Source: CAZQGE01 sp964592815 (GTDB lineage: Bacteria > Bacillota > Clostridia > Christensenellales > CAG-917). Taken from it: a stretch of DNA of 10,530 nucleotides. The first letter of the stretch is position 1. Each line of letters begins with the position of its first letter. Location: NCBI GenBank assembly GCA_964592815.1, contig CAZQGE010000048.1, positions 1 to 10,530 of the forward strand, written 5' to 3'. A program made the position numbers and the translations under genes. A model generated the notes under the pieces. The model was not told where the DNA came from. It searched no databases and saw only the letters and a program-made list of their open reading frames with translations. Shown one piece after another: positions 6,897-10,530 of this stretch.

Positions 6897-8732
6897 TTAT
6901 TTCAAAGCAAACGGTGAAACAACTGCGCCGTACTTGGCTTTAGCATCGTTCAAACGCTTAATTTGCGCGTTGAGTTCAGCTGTAAATTCAGCAGGGACTT
7001 CAATTTTGGAGAAGACCGCTTCCATTCTAGCCATTTTATCAAGATATTTGTCAACTCTGATTGAGAATTGTTCAAGATATTCTTTTTCGGTGAAGTCGTA
7101 TTCGAGGTTGTCCTTAAACAACTTTTTCAAATCTGCATATTCTGGAATTTTTCCAACAGGAGTTTCAATCGCGCCAAATTCACCGTTAACTCTGCCGTCA
7201 GCCCACAAAATCCAAATCTTTTTGTCAAGTTTTGTGTTTGTGTATTTGCCTTCTGCATTTTTAAGGAAATAGTTTGTGCCGAACACCGTCGGAGATTTTG
7301 CCAATTTTTTGCCAAAGTTAAGGTGATTTTGGATATATAATCCCAAAGGAACAGAAACGAAGTCAAGGTTTGCCATTGGGTTGTGCGTTCTGACACCTTC
7401 TTTGCCGATGGTTGCCGCAGTTGTTTCCGATTCAACTGTTGCGCCAATGAAAACACCGTGTTCCCAACTTAAAGATTCGACGACAGGAACTGTTGTGTCT
7501 GAGTCACGTCCGCCGTAAATTACGCCTGAAACTTTTACGCCTTTTGCGTCGTCAAGAGCCTTATCCACGTTGGCTAGTTCTTTCATTCTGATTGTATAAC
7601 GTGCGTTTTTGTGAGCAAGGTCTATTTTGTTACCTTTCTCATCGGTTTTTCCTTCAAACCATTCGCCAGAGAAATTTACGCCGTCATTGGGAGTATCTTT
7701 ACCCATACCAAGCCAATAAGGTGTGCCTTGATTGACTAAAATATTTGAGAAAATAACTTCTCTTGGAGTTGTAAGAGCGTTGTAAATCAACGGGTCGTCT
7801 TTGGGGTTTACGTCTTGAATGATACCAAAGATACCGCTTTCAACGTTTACACCACGGAGTTCGCCGTCAATGTTACGCAAATATGCAATGTCGTCGCCAA
7901 CAATTGTTTGTCCAGGTATCATAGCGGTTGAAGTCTTGCCGCACGCGCTTGGGAATGCGCCTGTGAAATATGTTATTCTGCCGGGTTTGCCGTGCGCGCC
8001 CATAAGGAACATATGTTCCGCAAGCCAATCTTCTCTGTTAGCTTTTTGGATAGCAAGTCTGAAAGCAAGTTTCTTAAGACCAACGCTGTTGCCAGCATAT
8101 TGGTTGTTTACGGTATATACGCGGTTGTCAACCAAGTCAATAAAGATACGACGTTTGTCAATGTTGACAGTTTTGCCATCTTTCAATTTGCCAGCGGAGT
8201 GCAAGAAGAAGAAAAATTCATCATTTTGACCGTTGTTCTTAAATTCTTCATAACCAGTTCTGTAAAGAATTTCTTCGCTGTGTGTAACGTAAGCTGAATC
8301 GGTGATTTGCATTGCGCGGATTGAGAATTTGGAGTTTGTTGGTCCTAAGCAGAAAAAGCTGACAAGCATTTCTTTGCCTTCCATAATTCCGTCCATAATT
8401 CCGCGAATTTCATCTGTGCCTTCTTTTTGAAGACGTTGATTTACAGGCATACCCCAATTTTGAATTTCTTTGACCAAATATTGTGTTCCAGCTTTATCTC
8501 TGCCTTGGTCGTTGATACCGTCAAAGTGGAAAGTGTGACCGTTCAAATTGAGTTTTGTTTCCTCACCGTTTTTAATGGAAAGTTGACGTACGTATTCGAT
8601 ATCTTCTGCACAGTCCGTCAAAACTTTAACGGAGGCTGGGCGACAAAGTGCGATAGCATCGTTAAGGTATTCCATAACTTTGGGATTGTTCAACGCTTGC
8701 AATTTGAGCATATCTTGTTGGTTGATAATCAT
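6897..8732 (-). CDS. pckG: Phosphoenolpyruvate carboxykinase (GTP)
   Basis: The product of 611 residues interconverts oxaloacetate and PEP with GTP/GDP, serving gluconeogenesis or, in anaerobes, CO2-fixing succinate-type fermentation. It is the GTP class: the P-loop FPSACGKTS is at 260-268, likely metal ligands are K221/K222, H240 and D280/D281, and CLGPTNSKFSI (128-138) plus YGGRDSDTTVPVVES (406-420) match the family. The common KTNLAM after the P-loop lysine is KTSTAM here. The ATG at 8732 is chosen because GGAGGT lies seven bases upstream; a TTG nine codons further up (8759) has no such site. Single-gene unit with a terminator at 6826-6857. Confidence 0.93.
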   Translation of the reverse strand: MIINQQDMLKLQALNNPKVMEYLNDAIALCRPASVKVLTDCAEDIEYVRQLSIKNGEETKLNLNGHTFHFDGINDQGRDKAGTQYLVKEIQNWGMPVNQRLQKEGTDEIRGIMDGIMEGKEMLVSFFCLGPTNSKFSIRAMQITDSAYVTHSEEILYRTGYEEFKNNGQNDEFFFFLHSAGKLKDGKTVNIDKRRIFIDLVDNRVYTVNNQYAGNSVGLKKLAFRLAIQKANREDWLAEHMFLMGAHGKPGRITYFTGAFPSACGKTSTAMIPGQTIVGDDIAYLRNIDGELRGVNVESGIFGIIQDVNPKDDPLIYNALTTPREVIFSNILVNQGTPYWLGMGKDTPNDGVNFSGEWFEGKTDEKGNKIDLAHKNARYTIRMKELANVDKALDDAKGVKVSGVIYGGRDSDTTVPVVESLSWEHGVFIGATVESETTAATIGKEGVRTHNPMANLDFVSVPLGLYIQNHLNFGKKLAKSPTVFGTNYFLKNAEGKYTNTKLDKKIWILWADGRVNGEFGAIETPVGKIPEYADLKKLFKDNLEYDFTEKEYLEQFSIRVDKYLDKMARMEAVFSKIEVPAEFTAELNAQIKRLNDAKAKYGAVVSPFALK

Positions 8733-8771
8733 ATAAATGACCTCCAAAATAGATTTCAATTAGTTATACAG

Positions 8772-8794
8772 GGGTATATTTTGCAAAAGTACCC
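8772..8794. promoter_or_regulatory. Dyad in the pckG leader, candidate operator
   Basis: GGGTA (8772-8776) pairs with TACCC (8790-8794), and the central TTTTGCAAAA (8779-8788) is a perfect palindrome; one inner position is uneven (two bases left, one right). It lies 40-62 bases upstream of the pckG ATG, just downstream of the candidate -10, where a repressor could block transcription. It does not fit the CcpA cre consensus. Confidence 0.45.
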
Positions 8795-8809
8795 ACCTTA
8801 ATTTTTAAG

Positions 8810-8836
8810 TTTATATCAAATTATGTGTTTTGTAAA
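8810..8836 (-). promoter_or_regulatory. Weak candidate promoter of pckG
   Basis: On the minus strand TTTACA (8836-8831) is followed after 15 bases by TATAAA (8815-8810), preceded by TGA as an extended -10. The spacer is short, so the assignment is tentative. It would give a leader of about 70 bases including the dyad at 8772-8794. Confidence 0.35.
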
Positions 8837-9056
8837 CGGAATTAAACGCAATAAAAAGTTTAATGCGATTACCAAAGCATACATATTCGTAAAAATGACA
8901 ACAAAATTAACACCTAACAATGTATGGAATATATTCAAAAAGTTGACAGTATAATTCATTAAGGGCGACCTTGCTTAGTTTTAGTTAGTAAAAAAATCGG
9001 AACAAATATTATTTTGCTTGAAAAGTGTTGATTAGACTATCTAAAAACAAAAAATA

Positions 9057-9082
9057 AAAATTTCAATTTAGTATTGAATTTT
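9057..9082. promoter_or_regulatory. Inverted repeat over the M28 -35, possible operator
   Basis: AAAATTTCAAT (9057-9067) and ATTGAATTTT (9073-9082) are complementary except for one extra T in the left arm, around a 5-base loop. The right arm overlaps the -35 element of the peptidase promoter. AT-rich arms make chance occurrence plausible. Confidence 0.3.
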
Positions 9083-9103
9083 ACAAGTAAACTATTGTAT
9101 AAT
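9074..9103 (+). promoter_or_regulatory. Promoter of the M28 peptidase gene
   Basis: A perfect TATAAT (9098-9103) follows TTGAAT (9074-9079) with an 18-base spacer. The predicted leader is about 23 bases and contains AGGAG (9121-9125). Confidence 0.6.
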
Positions 9104-9132
9104 GCTTTCAAACATAATAAAGGAGAAAGATT

Positions 9133-10383
9133 ATGGCAGATTTTTCAAAACTTATCAAAAATAAGGCTGATTCTGCACAATTTATGATTGATGAAATCAC
9201 TCATATTTGTAAGGATATGCCAAAACGTGATCCCGGTAGCGAAGGGGAAAAAATTGCATGTGAGTATATGGCTGACGTCTTGAAAAAAGAGGGCGGCTGC
9301 GAAACTGCAACTTTGGAATCTTACAAAGAGAACCCAAATTCATTTATGGGATGGATGTATATCACAGTTAGTTGTGGTATGTTAGCTTTAATTTTACAAT
9401 TTTTCTTGCCTATTTTGGGTATTTTGTTCATTGCATTCGGTCTTGTAACAATGGTTTTACAATTCGGATTGTATTTCAAGTTCGTTGACAAATTGTTCCC
9501 AGAAAAAACAGGACATAACGTTACTGCAATCAAAAAATGCACAGGTGAAGTTAAAGGTCGTGTTTTCTTCAACGGTCACCCAGACGCAGCTTACAACTGG
9601 CCAGTAAACCAAAAGTTGGGTGGCGCAGCTCACCTTTCACAATATGTTTTTGGTATTGTTGGAATTTTGTATGTTTTGGCAGTTAGCATTGCTCTTTGCG
9701 TAAAATTTGGCGCTGCTCCATTCGTATTGACTCCCGCATTTGCAGGCACATATTTTTGGGTTGCAATCAGCTGTTTTGCATTTGTTCCTTTCTTCATCTT
9801 GCTTTACTTTATGTGGGATGAAAAGACAGTTGTTGACGGCGCAAACGACAACCTCACAGGTTGCTATATGGGCATTGCATTGCTTAAAGCTATGAAAGAT
9901 GCAGGCATTGAACTTGAACACACAGAAGTAGGCGTTATCCTTTCTGGTTCAGAAGAAGCTGGTTTGCGTGGCGCAAAAGCGTGGTGCGAAGCTCACAAAG
10001 GTGAGTTCCAAGACGTTCCTACTTGGATTTACAGCTATGATACAATTCACGACGGCAAATTCCTTATGGTAAACTACCGTGACCTTAATGCAACTGTTGC
10101 GGCAGACAAAGAAGTTTCTGACTCCTTTATCAAAGCGGCAGAAGAATTGAATATTCCTTGCAAAAAGGGTATGGTTCCTCCAATGGGCGGAGCAACTGAC
10201 TCAGCAGCATTTGCACAAGCTGGTTTCAGAGCCACAGGTATTACTGCTTTGAACCATAAATTGGAAAACTACTATCACACAATTTATGATACATACGACA
10301 ACCTTAACAAAGAAGGTCTTGCAGATTGCTATGCAATTTCAGTAAGATGCCTTGAAAACTTTGATAAGGCAATAAGCAAATAA
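9133..10383 (+). CDS. M28-type zinc metallopeptidase with an inserted membrane domain
   Basis: The 416-residue product carries the M28 aminopeptidase residues in order: H149 and D151 in NGHPDAAY, bridging D239 in GANDNLTG, E274-E275 in SGSEEAGLRGAKAW, D303 in YSYDTIH, and H382 in YYHTIYDT. MGGATDSAAFAQAG (351-364) is also family-like. Four hydrophobic segments, about 72-92, 94-117, 168-190 and 203-227, interrupt the N-terminal half of the peptidase fold and place it in the membrane; there is no cleavable signal peptide. Two hairpins of membrane helices would leave both flanking parts on the same side, so all zinc ligands can meet, probably in the cytoplasm. AGGAG seven bases before the ATG supports the start. 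It forms a single-gene unit. The substrate is unknown, presumably peptides. Confidence 0.85.
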   Translation: MADFSKLIKNKADSAQFMIDEITHICKDMPKRDPGSEGEKIACEYMADVLKKEGGCETATLESYKENPNSFMGWMYITVSCGMLALILQFFLPILGILFIAFGLVTMVLQFGLYFKFVDKLFPEKTGHNVTAIKKCTGEVKGRVFFNGHPDAAYNWPVNQKLGGAAHLSQYVFGIVGILYVLAVSIALCVKFGAAPFVLTPAFAGTYFWVAISCFAFVPFFILLYFMWDEKTVVDGANDNLTGCYMGIALLKAMKDAGIELEHTEVGVILSGSEEAGLRGAKAWCEAHKGEFQDVPTWIYSYDTIHDGKFLMVNYRDLNATVAADKEVSDSFIKAAEELNIPCKKGMVPPMGGATDSAAFAQAGFRATGITALNHKLENYYHTIYDTYDNLNKEGLADCYAISVRCLENFDKAISK

Positions 10384-10400
10384 CTTTTGAAACAATAAAT

Positions 10401-10431
10401 AAAACTCTGCGTGAAAGCGCAGAGTTTTTTT
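10401..10431 (+). terminator. Intrinsic terminator of the M28 peptidase gene
   Basis: AAAACTCTGCG (10401-10411) pairs perfectly with CGCAGAGTTTT (10418-10428) around a TGAAAG loop and is followed by a T run to 10431. It starts 18 bases after the stop codon. Confidence 0.92.
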
Positions 10432-10464
10432 ATTTGCCTTTTTATGTAAATAGATAAGCAACTT

Positions 10465-10492
10465 ATTATGGCTATAATATTATGGCTGTAAT
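10465..10492. repeat. 14-base tandem repeat at the right edge
   Basis: ATTATGGCTATAAT (10465-10478) is followed directly by ATTATGGCTGTAAT (10479-10492), differing at one position. The first copy contains TATAAT, and another TATAAT lies at 10504-10509, but neither has a good -35. TTGACG at 10513-10518 could be the -35 of a gene beyond the window. Confidence 0.55.
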
Positions 10493-10530
10493 ATGTATAA
10501 AGATATAATTTTTTGACGATAAAAATTATA

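Larger units (their letters stand above)
8733..9132. other. Divergent intergenic region between pckG and the M28 peptidase
   Basis: This 400-base AT-rich stretch separates two divergent genes. It holds the pckG leader with a dyad (8772-8794), a weak candidate pckG promoter (8810-8836), and the M28 promoter with a dyad (9057-9103). The middle, about 8840-9050, shows no convincing ORF, RNA fold or promoter. A small hairpin AAGG-GCGA-CCTT near 8960-8972 lacks a T run. Confidence 0.5.

Noticed and set aside
8733..8759. Upstream TTG start for pckG, adding nine residues
   Set aside because: The ATG at 8732 has GGAGGT at ideal spacing, and the extra codons include the ribosome-binding site itself.
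8895..8954. A 19-residue plus-strand reading frame in the pckG/M28 gap
   Set aside because: No ribosome-binding site precedes it and there is no independent support.
8943..8955. TTGACA next to TATAAT
   Set aside because: The elements are one base apart, so they cannot act together, and neither has a partner at proper spacing.

Overview
The window is AT-rich and carries typical low-GC Gram-positive signals: strong AGGAGG-like ribosome-binding sites, TTGACA/TATAAT promoters and short hairpin-plus-T-run terminators. The protein styles (a fused Fe-S/GltD-like flavoenzyme, GPH-type sugar transporter, four-helix M28 peptidase) suggest an anaerobic, probably gut-associated, Clostridia-like member of the Bacillota. 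That placement is inferred from sequence style and not from a search.

Layout, left to right. (1) 1-569, minus strand: the first 189 codons of a GPH/MelB-type sugar:cation symporter that runs off the left edge, with a consensus promoter. (2) 777-2033, plus strand: an M20 metallopeptidase, divergent from the transporter, followed by a bidirectional terminator at 2092-2116. (3) 6617 down to 2268, minus strand: hypB, an 893-residue Fe-S/FAD oxidoreductase, hypA and a GNAT acetyltransferase, apparently one transcription unit. (4) 8732 down to 6897, minus strand: GTP-type phosphoenolpyruvate carboxykinase with its own terminator. (5) A 400-base divergent regulatory region. (6) 9133-10383, plus strand: a membrane-embedded M28-type peptidase with a strong terminator, then about 100 bases without a gene.

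The most interesting part is the hypB-oxidoreductase-hypA-GNAT unit. HypA and HypB deliver nickel, classically to [NiFe]-hydrogenase, yet the window holds no hydrogenase subunit and no hypC, hypD, hypE or hypF. The gene between them encodes a large protein that joins a winged-helix-like N-terminus, cysteine-rich Fe-S regions, a 2[4Fe-4S]-like segment, a GltD/NfnB-like FAD-NAD(P) module and a C-terminal ferredoxin segment. This could be an electron-transfer or reductase system linked to nickel enzyme maturation. Its substrate cannot be read from the sequence. The hyp promoter region carries an imperfect dyad, and the gap after hypB contains a diverged duplicate of the hypB 3' end.

The other genes are housekeeping or nutrient-related: sugar uptake, peptide breakdown and gluconeogenic or anaplerotic PEP metabolism. 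No tRNA, rRNA, CRISPR array, insertion sequence or phage gene was seen.
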